Source: Gammaproteobacteria bacterium UBA2675 | Lineage (GTDB): Bacteria > Pseudomonadota > Gammaproteobacteria > Pseudomonadales > Pseudohongiellaceae | Length of the DNA stretch: 64,000 bases | Direction of reading: 5' to 3' | Assembly: GCA_002354805.1 (NCBI GenBank) | Contig: DEMH01000009.1 | Span: 930,001-994,000 of the forward strand | Shown: positions 26,900-36,090 of the stretch, one piece after another | Layout of the letters: each line of letters opens with the position of its first letter | How positions within the stretch are numbered: position 1 is the stretch's first letter | Notes under the pieces: generated by a model | What the model was told of the DNA's origin: nothing | Seen by the model: the letters and a program-made list of their open reading frames with translations, nothing else | The model's database searches: none | Position numbers and translations under genes: made by a program

Positions 26900-27967
26900 G
26901 TGAAACCCGGCGTCAAGGCACTGCTGATAACCATGCTTGCCCTGTCGCTCAGCGCCTGCTCCGCGCTGTCTTTTTATACCCAGGCTGCCACCGGGCAGCT
27001 TTCCCTGCTGATGAATCGACAGTCGATTGCGGAGTTGATTGCCAGTGATGACACCCCGCCTGAGCTGCTGGAAAAGCTGCAGCTTGTATCAGATGCCCGA
27101 CACTTTGCGATTAATGAACTGGGGCTGCCAGACAACGGCAGCTATACCAGCTACGTGGAGGTGGAGCGCCCCTATCTGGTGTGGAATGTTTTCGCCGCAC
27201 CTGCCTTTGCGATGCAACCGCTGCAATGGTGTTTTCCAATAGCCGGCTGTGTCAGTTATCGCGGATATTTCACTGAATCAGCGGCCAGGGGTTTTGCCAG
27301 TGATCTTGAGGAGCGCGGTTTCGATGTGTATATCGGAGGCGTGGACGCCTATTCCACGCTGGGCTGGTTTGCTGACCCGATACCGTCAACCGTCATGCGT
27401 CGACCAGATCATCGCCTGGCGGGTCTGATTTTTCATGAAATGGCACATCAACGCGTCTATGTACCAGGTGACACAAAATTCAATGAGAGTTTCGCCAGCT
27501 TTGTTGAGCAGCTGGGCGTTGAGCGTTGGCTGGCCCGCAATGATGATGAAGGCCGCTTTCAGTCGTACCTGGCGGAGCTGGAGGAGCAGCGGCGTTTCAC
27601 AGAATTTGTACAGGACTGGCGTCAGCGCTTTGAACAGCTTTACCAGGCACCCGCTGCCGATCAGGAATCCAGACAGGCATTACAGCAGCAGATGCGGGAG
27701 AGCTGGCGCGAGCAGAGCAGCGGTAGCCGCTATGACGGCTGGTTTGCCGGCCCTCTGAACAATGCGCAATTGCTTACTGTGTCGACGTACTTTGACTGGG
27801 TGCCGGCATTTGCAGCCCTGTACCAGCAGAGCGGTGAGGATTTGATGAACTTCTATCAGGCTGCAGAGGCGCTGGCTGAGCTTGCGCCGGAGGAGCGGAC
27901 CCAGCGCCTGATGGTTCTGGGCTCGCGCGACGCCGGCCGGAAAGGCGGCGGCGCGCAGATCAATTAG
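26900..27967 (+). CDS. Lipoprotein zinc aminopeptidase (PF10023-type)
   Basis: A predicted envelope metallopeptidase of 355 residues. The GTG start at 26900 gives MKPGVKALLITMLALSLSAC, a lipoprotein signal with Cys20. The zinc motif HEMAHQ (His179, Glu180, His183) is followed by the third ligand region FNESFASFVEQLG (Glu196 or nearby). This matches the putative-aminopeptidase family often called DUF2265. It starts four bases after the glutaminyl cyclase stop. Its 3' end overlaps the convergent TPR gene by four bases. Confidence 0.86.
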   Translation: MKPGVKALLITMLALSLSACSALSFYTQAATGQLSLLMNRQSIAELIASDDTPPELLEKLQLVSDARHFAINELGLPDNGSYTSYVEVERPYLVWNVFAAPAFAMQPLQWCFPIAGCVSYRGYFTESAARGFASDLEERGFDVYIGGVDAYSTLGWFADPIPSTVMRRPDHRLAGLIFHEMAHQRVYVPGDTKFNESFASFVEQLGVERWLARNDDEGRFQSYLAELEEQRRFTEFVQDWRQRFEQLYQAPAADQESRQALQQQMRESWREQSSGSRYDGWFAGPLNNAQLLTVSTYFDWVPAFAALYQQSGEDLMNFYQAAEALAELAPEERTQRLMVLGSRDAGRKGGGAQIN

Positions 27968-28701
27968 CCGTTGGCCTGCAGCGGCTCGCCATTCAGGCGT
28001 GCTTCCAGGGTTTGCACCAGTTCTTTGTAGAATTGTGAACCAAGGTCTTTCTCCGCTGCCATACGATACTGAGCCAGCGCATCCTCCAGTCGGCCTTCGC
28101 GCTCGTACAGTCTGCCCAGTGTACGATTCATGAATGCATTGTCTGGCATGACGCGGACGGCGGTTTCGTAAACCTGAATGGCTTTTTCTGTGTGACCGGC
28201 GTTGTCGTAAATATTGCCCATAATATGGACGATGGAGTCATCACGCGGATCAGCTTCGATGGCTCGCAGATCATACTCGATAGACTCTTCAAAACGCTCA
28301 GCGCGGCGCAACAGATCACCAATGGTTTTTAACGACGCGGTCAGAGGCGTACTGGGTTGATTCTGCAGGGCGATGAAACGCGCCATCATGGGAATGGCGT
28401 CGTCTGGGCGCTCCTGTGAGAGAAAAATATTGGCCAGGTTGCGATAGGCGTCAGCCAGATTCGGATCCGCTGCTACAGCCAGGCGATACTCTTCAATCGC
28501 CTCATCGTAACGCTCAAGATTGTTGTAAGTGTTGCCGCGGCGATAATGGCGCTGGGCAAGCTCTGATGACGTGGCAGACAGGGCGCGCTCGTGTTGAGTG
28601 GCCCCCTGTGCCTGCGCTGCTGCCGGCAGCATCAGTGCCGCGAGTACCAGGACGGCAGCAATCAGAAGGATGCTGTAGTCTGTTAACTTAGTGGTCATCA
28701 T
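27964..28701 (-). CDS. Secreted TPR-repeat protein
   Basis: A 245-residue protein with an N-terminal signal or membrane anchor (SILLIAAVLVLAALMLPAAA, cleavage near AQAQ). Four to five TPR units follow (RGNTYNNLERYDEAIEEYRL, DAYRNLANIFLSQERPDDAI, VHIMGNIYDNAGHTEKAIQV, NRTLGRLYEREGRLEDALAQ). It is probably a periplasmic scaffold, but no partner is evident. AGGTG precedes the two tandem ATG codons. It is convergent with the metallopeptidase gene. Confidence 0.85.
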   Translation of the reverse strand: MMTTKLTDYSILLIAAVLVLAALMLPAAAQAQGATQHERALSATSSELAQRHYRRGNTYNNLERYDEAIEEYRLAVAADPNLADAYRNLANIFLSQERPDDAIPMMARFIALQNQPSTPLTASLKTIGDLLRRAERFEESIEYDLRAIEADPRDDSIVHIMGNIYDNAGHTEKAIQVYETAVRVMPDNAFMNRTLGRLYEREGRLEDALAQYRMAAEKDLGSQFYKELVQTLEARLNGEPLQANG

Positions 28702-28821
28702 TGTTCACCTGTTGAGCTTTTCTACAATACTATCGGTGCTTGGCGTTCCGGGCTATGTTGTGCGTGAATTAAGCTGTGATAATTTGTGACATGAAACCGT
28801 AGCCTTATCATCACTATTAAT

Positions 28822-28827
28822 TATAAT
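28822..28827 (+). promoter_or_regulatory. Consensus -10 box upstream of the patatin gene
   Basis: TATAAT occurs 30 bp before ATG 28858 within an AT-rich stretch. No good -35 box lies 16-18 bp upstream, so this is only a partial promoter match. Confidence 0.35.
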
Positions 28828-28857
28828 TCGCTGCATTGCTTACGAACAGATTTTACT

Positions 28858-29967
28858 ATGTCCGATTTAAGATTAATGGCTGGTGCAGCCGCAAGAAAAT
28901 CGCTGGCGCAGAATGGTTTGCGCGGGGAGGATTTTAATTGGCTTGCTGGAGCGTCTGGCGGTCCAAAGTGGTTTGTGCTGTATGGCCTTGATCGTTATCT
29001 GGCAGGTGAATTTTTTGCGCCCCGCGAAGACGCCCCGCTAAGAATGGTGGGATCATCTGCGGGTGCCTGGCGGCTCGCCTGCTACGCTGCGCCGAATCCG
29101 GTTGCCAGTCTTCAGGCGCTGGCCGCGCATTACTCCAGCCAGACCTACTCGTCTCGTCCTGACCGCCATGAAATCAGTCGTGAAGCAAGGGAGATGCTCA
29201 ATAAAGTCTTTGCGGCAAACGATATGAGTATTGAGAAAGCGGCTGCGGCGATCGCCAGCAATCAGCATCGGCGCTTGTATGTCATAACGGACAGAGCCCG
29301 GCGGCTGACCCGTCCCGAGAATAAACTGATGCTGAATCTTGGTCTGACGCTGGTCGCGCTGGGAAACCTGGGCAGTCGCCGCAATCTGCGCTGGTTCTTT
29401 GAACGCTACGTGTTTCACAATGCCTGTGATCGTGGCGCAGACCAGCTGGCGCTGACTGACATGCCAACACGCTATGTCCCGCTGTCTGCCAGGAACGTTC
29501 ACAGTGCTTTGATGGCAAGCGGTTCAATTCCACTGGTCATGGAGGCTGTCACCCAGGTAGAGGGAGCCCCCAAGGCTGTTTTTCGCGATGGCGGCATGAC
29601 CGACTATCACCTTGATCTGCCATACGACAAATCAAATGGCCTGGTGTTGTATCCACACTTTTACGCCTCTGTTGTACCGGGCTGGTTCGATAAGCTTGCG
29701 CGCTGGCGCCGTGCCAACCCTGCGCACTTTGACAACGTTGTGCTTGTCACACCCACAAAGCAGTTTGTTGATCGTCTGCCTTATGGGAAAATACCTGACC
29801 GTGATGACTTTCGGCGCCTGTCGGATGCACAGCGGCTCAAATACTGGCAGACTGTGCTCAGCGAAAGCGAGCGGCTGGCTGACAGCTTTCGGGAACTGGT
29901 GGCCATGGGGCCGGCGGTTGTCGATCACATTCATGAATTCTCCAACAGCAGGACCAAACATGTCTGA
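28858..29967 (+). CDS. Patatin-like phospholipase
   Basis: A 369-residue serine lipase of the patatin class, which uses a Ser-Asp dyad to cleave acyl chains from phospholipids or other acyl esters. The nucleophile elbow is GSSAGA (Ser67). The oxyanion-hole glycines are in WLAGASGGPKWFVLYG, and the catalytic Asp is in FRDGGMTDYHLDLP (Asp244; DGG in place of the usual DGA/DGG). No signal peptide is visible, so it is likely cytoplasmic. It overlaps the next small lipoprotein gene by eight bases. Confidence 0.9.
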   Translation: MSDLRLMAGAAARKSLAQNGLRGEDFNWLAGASGGPKWFVLYGLDRYLAGEFFAPREDAPLRMVGSSAGAWRLACYAAPNPVASLQALAAHYSSQTYSSRPDRHEISREAREMLNKVFAANDMSIEKAAAAIASNQHRRLYVITDRARRLTRPENKLMLNLGLTLVALGNLGSRRNLRWFFERYVFHNACDRGADQLALTDMPTRYVPLSARNVHSALMASGSIPLVMEAVTQVEGAPKAVFRDGGMTDYHLDLPYDKSNGLVLYPHFYASVVPGWFDKLARWRRANPAHFDNVVLVTPTKQFVDRLPYGKIPDRDDFRRLSDAQRLKYWQTVLSESERLADSFRELVAMGPAVVDHIHEFSNSRTKHV

Positions 29968-30163
29968 TTCGTCTTGTAATTCAGTGATATCCACTGCGCT
30001 GCGCATAAGCAGTGTGGCTTTGCTGATGGCAGCAATGAGCGGCTGTCTGGGCACAGCAGTAGGCGCTGCAGTGGACGTCACACTGGAAGTCGCCAAAGTG
30101 CCATTCAAGGTGGCTGGCGCGGTGGCCGACGTTGCCACAGACGATGATGATGACAAGGACTGA
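29960..30163 (+). CDS. Small lipoprotein (NF038104-like), 67 aa
   Basis: From ATG 29960, inside the end of the patatin gene, the frame encodes a 67-residue protein. It has a lipoprotein signal (SSVALLMAAMSGC, Cys29 lipidated) and a short mature part, LGTAVGAAVDVTLEVAKVPF, then VADVATDDDDDKD. The pattern of a short Val/Ala helix containing K(V/A)PFKV and ending in Asp residues matches small lipoproteins annotated NF038104 in Acinetobacter and pseudomonads. Function unknown. The overlap implies co-expression with the phospholipase. Confidence 0.75.
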   Translation: MSDSSCNSVISTALRISSVALLMAAMSGCLGTAVGAAVDVTLEVAKVPFKVAGAVADVATDDDDDKD

Positions 30164-30179
30164 GCAGGACGCCTGAACC

Positions 30180-30620
30180 ATGAGCAGTAACAACAGTAAG
30201 GGCCACCGTCCCGAGGACTATGGTATTCCCGCACATTTTCAACACTGGGATGGTGACCAGGCGGAAGACAGCATAGGTCCTTTCTTTTTTGCGCTGCAGG
30301 ATGGTGAAATCCACACAGCGTTCCGCGTAAAACCCGAGAACTGTAACGCGCATCGCACACTGCATGGCGGCATTTCCATGATGTTCGCAGACTACACGCT
30401 TTGCCTGGCTGCCATTGGCGGGACGCACGAAGGCGTGGTCACGGTTTCATGCAATAGTGAATTTGTCGGACCGGCTCACGAGGGTGACCTGGTATTGGGT
30501 CGCGGAGAGGTGATTCGCAAAGGCCGTTCGCTGGTGTTTGCACGAGCGGTGCTGGAGGTTGAGGGAGAGCCGATACTGACTGCCAGCGGTGTGCTGAAAC
30601 TGGTTACCCGCCGCAGCTGA
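30180..30620 (+). CDS. PaaI-type hotdog-fold acyl-CoA thioesterase
   Basis: A 146-residue single-hotdog protein. The active-site helix region reads NAHRTLHGGISMMFADYTL (HGG...D), as in PaaI/YbgC-like thioesterases that hydrolyse acyl-CoA. The C-terminal strand contains GRSLVFARAVLEVEGEPI. It follows the small lipoprotein by 16 bp on the same strand, so patatin, lipoprotein and thioesterase may form a lipid-related transcript. The substrate cannot be deduced. Confidence 0.85.
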   Translation: MSSNNSKGHRPEDYGIPAHFQHWDGDQAEDSIGPFFFALQDGEIHTAFRVKPENCNAHRTLHGGISMMFADYTLCLAAIGGTHEGVVTVSCNSEFVGPAHEGDLVLGRGEVIRKGRSLVFARAVLEVEGEPILTASGVLKLVTRRS

Positions 30621-30652
30621 TTCAGGGCAGCCGCTATCAGGCCAAGCGGACA

Positions 30653-31672
30653 TCAGGGTAGACGATAGACGCGCCGAGCGGTCTCATAGAACATGGCGTG
30701 CTTCTCTGATTCGGAAAAGTCGGCAACCATCTTCTTGAAGGCATTCCACACAACCGGATAGCTGATCGATAGGCGGTCCACCGGGAAATTGCTCTCGAAC
30801 ATGCATCGCTCAGGGCCAAAACAGTCAATGGTGTGCAGGTAGTATTTTTTCTGCCGGCGTACAAACTCGTCGGAATCTGCTGGACAATCCCGCTTGTCCC
30901 AGCCAAAACCATTGTCTGGCATCGCCAGGCCGCCAAGCTTGGCGACAACGTTCGGATACCGGGACAGTCGCCGGATATCCTCCTTCCATTGCTGAAATAT
31001 TGCGTCGCTGGCGTTTCGGTAGATACCCACGCCGAGCGGCGTGCCAAAGTGATCGAGCACCAGAGTTGTGTCAGTGACGGCCTCGGCCAGGTCGCAGAAA
31101 TCAACATTCTGGTGGTGGTAGTGCCAGGTGTCGTAACTCAAGCCAAGTTCGCCCAGTGTTCGCAGACCCTGCCGAAAATTCTCGCGGCCATACAGATAGG
31201 GCAGTGCCTGCAGGGCAATGGTCAGGTCTTCAGGTCTTGCATCGCGAGCGCCAGCGAAGCGGACGCCCTTGAACAGATCACCGGCGACCTGCTGATGAGC
31301 CTGGATGATTTCTTTGAGCAGAGCCGGCTTGTCACCCAGTGTCAGATCAATCTTGGCGACAATTCCATTGATGGCGGGCTGCTCTGTCTGCTGCTGACTC
31401 TTTCTGGCGATTTCCGTAATGACGCGGGTTTCGCCAAGTGACTGCCAGTGTGGTTCGGCCTCCTTGTCATAAAAGGCCCGGCATTCGATAAAAACGGTCT
31501 GTTTGATGTTGTGGCCGCTGGCCGTGTCCTGCCATAAATCGTCGAGCAGGTAATCGCGGCCAAAGCGTTTGCGCCACAGGTGGTGGTGAGGATCGATAAT
31601 CGGCCGCTCAGGTTCGATGATGGGTTCGCTTACCTGAGCGAGCCAGGCATCGCTGCCGGGAGTTTCATTCAT
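30653..31672 (-). CDS. Amidohydrolase-2 family metal-dependent hydrolase
   Basis: A 339-residue TIM-barrel hydrolase of the predicted TIM-barrel/PDC-hydrolase class. Key segments are PIIDPHHHLWRKRFGRDYLL (metal-binding histidines), the strand-end histidine in VLDHFGTPLG, and the final ERCMFESNFPVDRLS, where family members usually have the last Asp or Asn ligand. Related proteins act on lactones or on decarboxylation of aromatic acids; the substrate here is unknown. Its ATG overlaps the end of the upstream small membrane gene by eight bases. Confidence 0.85.
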   Translation of the reverse strand: MNETPGSDAWLAQVSEPIIEPERPIIDPHHHLWRKRFGRDYLLDDLWQDTASGHNIKQTVFIECRAFYDKEAEPHWQSLGETRVITEIARKSQQQTEQPAINGIVAKIDLTLGDKPALLKEIIQAHQQVAGDLFKGVRFAGARDARPEDLTIALQALPYLYGRENFRQGLRTLGELGLSYDTWHYHHQNVDFCDLAEAVTDTTLVLDHFGTPLGVGIYRNASDAIFQQWKEDIRRLSRYPNVVAKLGGLAMPDNGFGWDKRDCPADSDEFVRRQKKYYLHTIDCFGPERCMFESNFPVDRLSISYPVVWNAFKKMVADFSESEKHAMFYETARRVYRLP

Positions 31673-31940
31673 ACCAATAGTCTTTTCTCGGTTTCAGTGG
31701 CGCCAGCAGGAAATAGAATATCCAGGCGAACCAGGACAGGAAGATGATGGCCAGAACCCAGGCAAACTTTTCACCTCCGGTCGTTTTGTCCGAACTCAGG
31801 ATGATCAGAATCGGCAGTAACCAGATAAAGAAAAAGCCCAGCACGAACATCAGACCGATGCCAGCACCAATCAATGGCAGGGCCATGACTGCTAACACAG
31901 TGAATACGATGATGGTGCAAAGTGTCTTGATTACGTCCAT
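31665..31940 (-). CDS. Small membrane protein, PLDc_N-like (91 aa)
   Basis: Two to three membrane segments (residues about 5-45 and 60-81) surround the loop SSDKTTGGEKFAWVLAIIFL. The loop followed by SWFAWIFYFLLAPL resembles the phospholipase-D-nuclease N-terminal membrane domain found alone in small proteins. Function is not known. It overlaps the amidohydrolase start, so the two are likely co-transcribed. About 210 bp of AT-rich non-coding DNA lies upstream. Confidence 0.72.
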   Translation of the reverse strand: MDVIKTLCTIIVFTVLAVMALPLIGAGIGLMFVLGFFFIWLLPILIILSSDKTTGGEKFAWVLAIIFLSWFAWIFYFLLAPLKPRKDYWYE

Positions 31941-32154
31941 AGTCCGGGCTCCACTCAGGTTATTTCAATGATGGCATTCATACATTGCCTGAGATTTACT
32001 AAGCGAGATCCGTGCCAAAAATAAAAATATTAAAAATCAATGCTTTAACTGATATCGGGGGTTTGTGTTCAGCTGTCGTCAACGCCAAAATTTAGCGGAT
32101 TCGACGATATGTTAGTCAGCGTAACACAAGCCCCTGTCACCGCTTTGTTCCAGA

Positions 32155-33708
32155 TCAATACACCGCCTGAATCAGGAATGGACCCGGTGTCGCGTTGGCC
32201 TTTTGCAGCAACTTGACGAATTCGTCAGCCGTGGTTGCTTTGGCGGCCGGGACACCAAAGCTCTCAGAAAGTCTGGTCCAGTCAATTTCCGGGTTGCCGA
32301 TGTCAAACAGGCTTTCTGCGATTGGTCCGACCTCGGTCACGCCAAGTCGGCCATATTCGATATTCAGGATATTGTATTTGCGGTTGGCAAATATCACTGT
32401 CGTGACGTTCAGCTGCTCGCGTGCCTGCGTCCAGAGGCTCTGGATGGTGTAGGCAGCGCCGCCATCGCCCAGAAGTGCCACAACACGTCGATCCGGGCAT
32501 GCCAGTGCTGCGCCGGTGGCGACCGGGCTGCCCTGGCCGATAGAGCCACCGGTCAGGCTCAGCCAGCTGTGCGGCGCTGCGCCCTGACACACCGGGTGTG
32601 CCGCATTGCCCGGGCCAGAATCGGTTGCCACGATTGCGTTTTCCGGCAAGGTTGCGGCAACGGCCTGCAACATATTGCGCATGCTCATCTCACCGCTTGG
32701 CAGCCCCATATCGACACGTTGCAGGCGGCGTGCCTCGGACTTCTCTGCGCCGGTCAGTTCGGCCAGCTGATTGAGCGCATCCAGGGCGTCTTCCTCGATA
32801 CGGGCCAGTGTGTGCACCTGACAGCCCTCAGGCACCAGTCGGCTGGGGGTGGTGCGGTAGGCAAAGAAGCTGGCGGGGGTTTGCCCGCCGACCAGAATCA
32901 GATGCTTTACCTCGGCGAATGAAGCCAGAATGTGCTCCGGGAAATACGGCATGCGCTCGACATCAATCCTGCCGGCACCGCCATCGACGCGCGCCGGGAA
33001 AGTGCCGGTCATGATGCGGCAACCCGTTTTGGCTGCGATTTTGCCTGCCTGCTCCAGCGACTCGGGACGCGCGGCGTCGTGCTCAAGAATCATGACACAG
33101 GACTCGCCACTGCGCAGAACCTCGGCAATCCGGGCGGCCTGGCTGTTGTCAATGCGCGAGCGTGAAGGCAGCCCATTGGGGATGGACGGGCCAGGCGAGT
33201 CGCCCCATGCTGCATCGGCACCCAGAATCAGTGTCGAAATCTGGCCCTGCGAGCCAGGTGTCGCACGCAGGCTCGCTGTATAGGCTTCCGCGCCGTCTTT
33301 GGCCAGCGTATCAGCGGTGCTGCATGACTTGATCCAGCAGGAGAAGTTGCTTGCCAGGGTGTCAATGTCGGAGGTCAGTGGCGCGTCATAACCAATATGA
33401 AATTGCGGGTGGTTGCCAACCAGGTTAATGATGGGGGTGCCAGCCTTGCGTGCGTTGTGCAGGTTGGCAATACCATTGGCGAGGCCCGGTCCCAGATGCA
33501 GCAGCGTGGCGGCTGGCTTTCCGGTCATGCGTCCGTAGCCATCGGCGGCTCCGGTGCAGACACCTTCGAACAGCGCCAGCACACTGCGCATGCGCGGCAC
33601 CTGATCCAGCGCCTGTACCAGATGCATTTCGGATGTGCCCGGGTTGGCAAGGCAAAGTTCGACGCCGCACTCGGCAAGGGTTTCAATCAGGGCTCTGGCA
33701 CCATTCAT
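32155..33708 (-). CDS. Thiamine-diphosphate enzyme, acetolactate-synthase-like (IlvX / benzoylformate-decarboxylase class)
   Basis: A 517-residue ThDP-dependent enzyme. The N-terminal PYR domain carries the activating glutamate in LFEGVCTGAADGYGR (Glu48). The C-terminal PP domain has the ThDP motif starting at LLGDGGAAYTIQSLW and continuing to the Asn of ANRKYN. It resembles proteins named acetolactate synthase large-subunit-like or IlvX, not true IlvB, since it is shorter and no ilvN/H gene is nearby. The reaction is uncertain; decarboxylation or carboligation of a 2-oxo acid is likely. Downstream, GGGGGTTTGTGTT (32057-32069) partly complements 32123-32134, a weak stem. Confidence 0.82.
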   Translation of the reverse strand: MNGARALIETLAECGVELCLANPGTSEMHLVQALDQVPRMRSVLALFEGVCTGAADGYGRMTGKPAATLLHLGPGLANGIANLHNARKAGTPIINLVGNHPQFHIGYDAPLTSDIDTLASNFSCWIKSCSTADTLAKDGAEAYTASLRATPGSQGQISTLILGADAAWGDSPGPSIPNGLPSRSRIDNSQAARIAEVLRSGESCVMILEHDAARPESLEQAGKIAAKTGCRIMTGTFPARVDGGAGRIDVERMPYFPEHILASFAEVKHLILVGGQTPASFFAYRTTPSRLVPEGCQVHTLARIEEDALDALNQLAELTGAEKSEARRLQRVDMGLPSGEMSMRNMLQAVAATLPENAIVATDSGPGNAAHPVCQGAAPHSWLSLTGGSIGQGSPVATGAALACPDRRVVALLGDGGAAYTIQSLWTQAREQLNVTTVIFANRKYNILNIEYGRLGVTEVGPIAESLFDIGNPEIDWTRLSESFGVPAAKATTADEFVKLLQKANATPGPFLIQAVY

Positions 33709-33950
33709 GGCCGGGTCTCCACAGTTCTATTTGTCAATAATTGTAATGATTAGCCGGCTATCATAGGCATACACAGGCCCAACGGCAAGGCGAACACCCG
33801 CTCGTTCTGACATTTGCTGGTTGATTGCCGCAGTTTCTTTGATATGATCGCGACAACGAATACAACAACGCTGGCCGATCATTGATTTTCTTACATTCCG
33901 ACCACCAAGCCCTGCCGGGCAACTCTCAAATCGCCTCGGCGAGCGGCCCT

Positions 33951-35270
33951 GTGGTGCGCCCATTCCAATTCCCATTGCCAGTTTTACTCCTGCTTCTGAC
34001 CATGATGCTGATGCTTGTGCAGGGTGTCGCACAGGCACAGCCCACGATTGAAAATCGGCAGGACATTCAGGTCCCAAACAATCTGAACCAGCTTGAGTTC
34101 TATCTGATCACTGTCGATGTTGGCGCCAATGTCTGGGACAACTTCGGCCATACTGCCCTGCGTGTTGTCGACAACACGACCAACACCGACCTGATCTTCA
34201 ACTGGGGGTTGTTCGATACCAGCATCGGCAATCTGCGGTTTGCCGCCAATTTCGCGCGCGGCATCATGAATTACCAGTTGGGCGTGGCACCTCCTGCATG
34301 GGAACTGGGGCGCTATCAGGCCGAGGGGCGCAGCGTATGGCAGGACAGGCTACGCCTGACGGCAGAGCAAAAACGCACGCTTTATCAGCGTCTGGCCTGG
34401 AATCTGCGGCCCGAAAACATCAGTTACGACTACGAATATTTTTTCGATAACTGCACGACCCGGGTGCGGGACTATCTGGACGAAGCACTGGGCGGGGCGC
34501 TGTCAAATCAGACCCAGGCCCTCGGTCAGCGCACGTTTCGCGACGAAGTAGTCGATCACTACGCCAGCGTGCCGGTAATTGCTTTCTCGCTGAATATTCT
34601 GATGAACGGCAATATTGACCAGCGCATGACACAATGGCAGCGAATGTTCCTGCCCCTGCAATTGCGCGAGCAGTTGCTGCGCCTGGGCATGATAGAGGAA
34701 TCAGAGACGGTCATGTCGTTTGCGCCGCCCGAAGCCGGGCCAAGCGCCAACCTGATCAGCCTGTTGATGGCGTTGCCGATGCTGCTGTTGCTGCTCAGTG
34801 TACGACGTGCCTCTATCGCATCTTTCTCAAGCCAGCCCGGCTTTGCACTGCGTGCGCCTGCCATCAGTTATCGTCTGCTTGGATTGCTGGGGCTGATCAT
34901 CGCTCTGTTTAGTGGTGTCTACGGTCTGATCATGAGCCTGGGCTGGTGGTTATCCAGCCATCAGGACGTGCACGGCAATCTGAACCTGCTGCTGTTCTGG
35001 CCAACGGATCTGCTGGGGGTGGGAGTGGCGCTGAGCTGGCTGCTGAAAGGTCAGGCCTACACGCTCAGCAGCACTCGTCAACAGTTTGTAACAGCCTACC
35101 TGGTGCTGCATCTGCTGGCGGCATTGGTCTACCTGGTGATGGCACTGTTCGGGCTGGGCGGTCAGCACCTGGGTTCAATTGCCCTTTACGTGCTGCCACC
35201 ACTGATTCTGTACGCGCTGGTTGTCATGATCGCCGGTATGCGGCCAATTCGCTCATTCCGCTGGAGCTGA
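33951..35270 (+). CDS. DUF4105 (Lnb N-terminal periplasmic domain) membrane protein
   Basis: A signal or anchor segment (FPLPVLLLLLTMMLMLVQGV) precedes a periplasmic DUF4105 domain. That domain has the conserved histidine in WDNFGHTALRVVD and cysteine in YFFDNCTTRVRDYLDEALGG, which suggest a papain-like or circularly permuted NlpC/P60-type acyl-enzyme site. The C-terminal third has about five membrane helices. The family includes Lnb-like proteins linked to lipoprotein acyl transfer in other bacteria; activity here is inferred only. GTG 33951 is chosen (GAG seven bases upstream). TTG 33882 is possible but adds a non-conserved 23-residue tail. Convergent with uppP. Confidence 0.8.
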   Translation: MVRPFQFPLPVLLLLLTMMLMLVQGVAQAQPTIENRQDIQVPNNLNQLEFYLITVDVGANVWDNFGHTALRVVDNTTNTDLIFNWGLFDTSIGNLRFAANFARGIMNYQLGVAPPAWELGRYQAEGRSVWQDRLRLTAEQKRTLYQRLAWNLRPENISYDYEYFFDNCTTRVRDYLDEALGGALSNQTQALGQRTFRDEVVDHYASVPVIAFSLNILMNGNIDQRMTQWQRMFLPLQLREQLLRLGMIEESETVMSFAPPEAGPSANLISLLMALPMLLLLLSVRRASIASFSSQPGFALRAPAISYRLLGLLGLIIALFSGVYGLIMSLGWWLSSHQDVHGNLNLLLFWPTDLLGVGVALSWLLKGQAYTLSSTRQQFVTAYLVLHLLAALVYLVMALFGLGGQHLGSIALYVLPPLILYALVVMIAGMRPIRSFRWS

Positions 35271-35292
35271 CGGCGGCGCTGCAGTGTTCCGC

Positions 35293-36090
35293 CTAGATGA
35301 AGAAATAGATCAGCAACAGACCCAGCACGATCCGGTAGATGACAAACGGCTGCATGCCAATGCGGTTGATGAATGCAAGAAAGAAGTGAATGCACAGATA
35401 GGCGCTGATGCCCGAGAGTATTGTGCCCGTGGCCAGTGCGCCATAGGCGATGGTCTGCTCAGACTTAAGCAGTTCATAAGTCTGCAATGCCGTCGCAATC
35501 ACAATCACCGGGATCGACAACAAAAACGAGAAGCGCGACGCCGCATCACGGCTCATGCCCAGCATCAACCCGGCTGTCATGGTGATGCCGGATCGAGAGG
35601 TGCCGGGAAACAGGGCGACCGCCTGAGCAAACCCGATAAATGCCACATCCCGCCAGCGCAGCTGGTACTCAGTCCGGATGCCGCGGTGACGCCAGTCCAC
35701 CCATCCCAGAATCACCCCAAAAAAAATCAGGCCGGCAGCCAGATAAAGAGGTGAGCGAAGCACGGTCTCGATGGTGTCGTTTAGCAGCAGCCCTGCCAGG
35801 CCTACCGGGATTGTACCCAGTAATACCGCCCAGGCCAGTCGGCTGTTTGCATCCAGCCTGCGCGTGCGCAAAGATCCGAGCCACGCCAGCGCCATGAGCC
35901 ACAGTTCCTGGCGGAAGTAAATGACGACTGCAGCCAGGCTGCCGAAATGAAGAGCAACGTCAAAGACCAGACCCTGATCCTGCCAGCCAGTGACAATGGG
36001 TACCAGAATCAGGTGTGCTGAGCTTGATACTGGAAGAAATTCAGTAACGCCCTGGACGACAGCCAGTATCAGGATTTGCAGCCAATCCAT
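35293..36090 (-). CDS. uppP: Undecaprenyl-diphosphatase
   Basis: UppP (BacA) dephosphorylates undecaprenyl diphosphate to recycle the peptidoglycan lipid carrier. The 265-residue polytopic protein starts MDWLQILILAVVQGVTEFLP. It has the catalytic segment EFLPVSSSAHLILVP and the second motif ALFPGTSRSGITMTAGL. An upstream in-frame extension to 36141 is rejected because UppP begins at MDWLQ/MDxxx. It is tail-to-tail with the DUF4105 gene, about 20 bp apart. Confidence 0.95.
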   Translation of the reverse strand: MDWLQILILAVVQGVTEFLPVSSSAHLILVPIVTGWQDQGLVFDVALHFGSLAAVVIYFRQELWLMALAWLGSLRTRRLDANSRLAWAVLLGTIPVGLAGLLLNDTIETVLRSPLYLAAGLIFFGVILGWVDWRHRGIRTEYQLRWRDVAFIGFAQAVALFPGTSRSGITMTAGLMLGMSRDAASRFSFLLSIPVIVIATALQTYELLKSEQTIAYGALATGTILSGISAYLCIHFFLAFINRIGMQPFVIYRIVLGLLLIYFFI

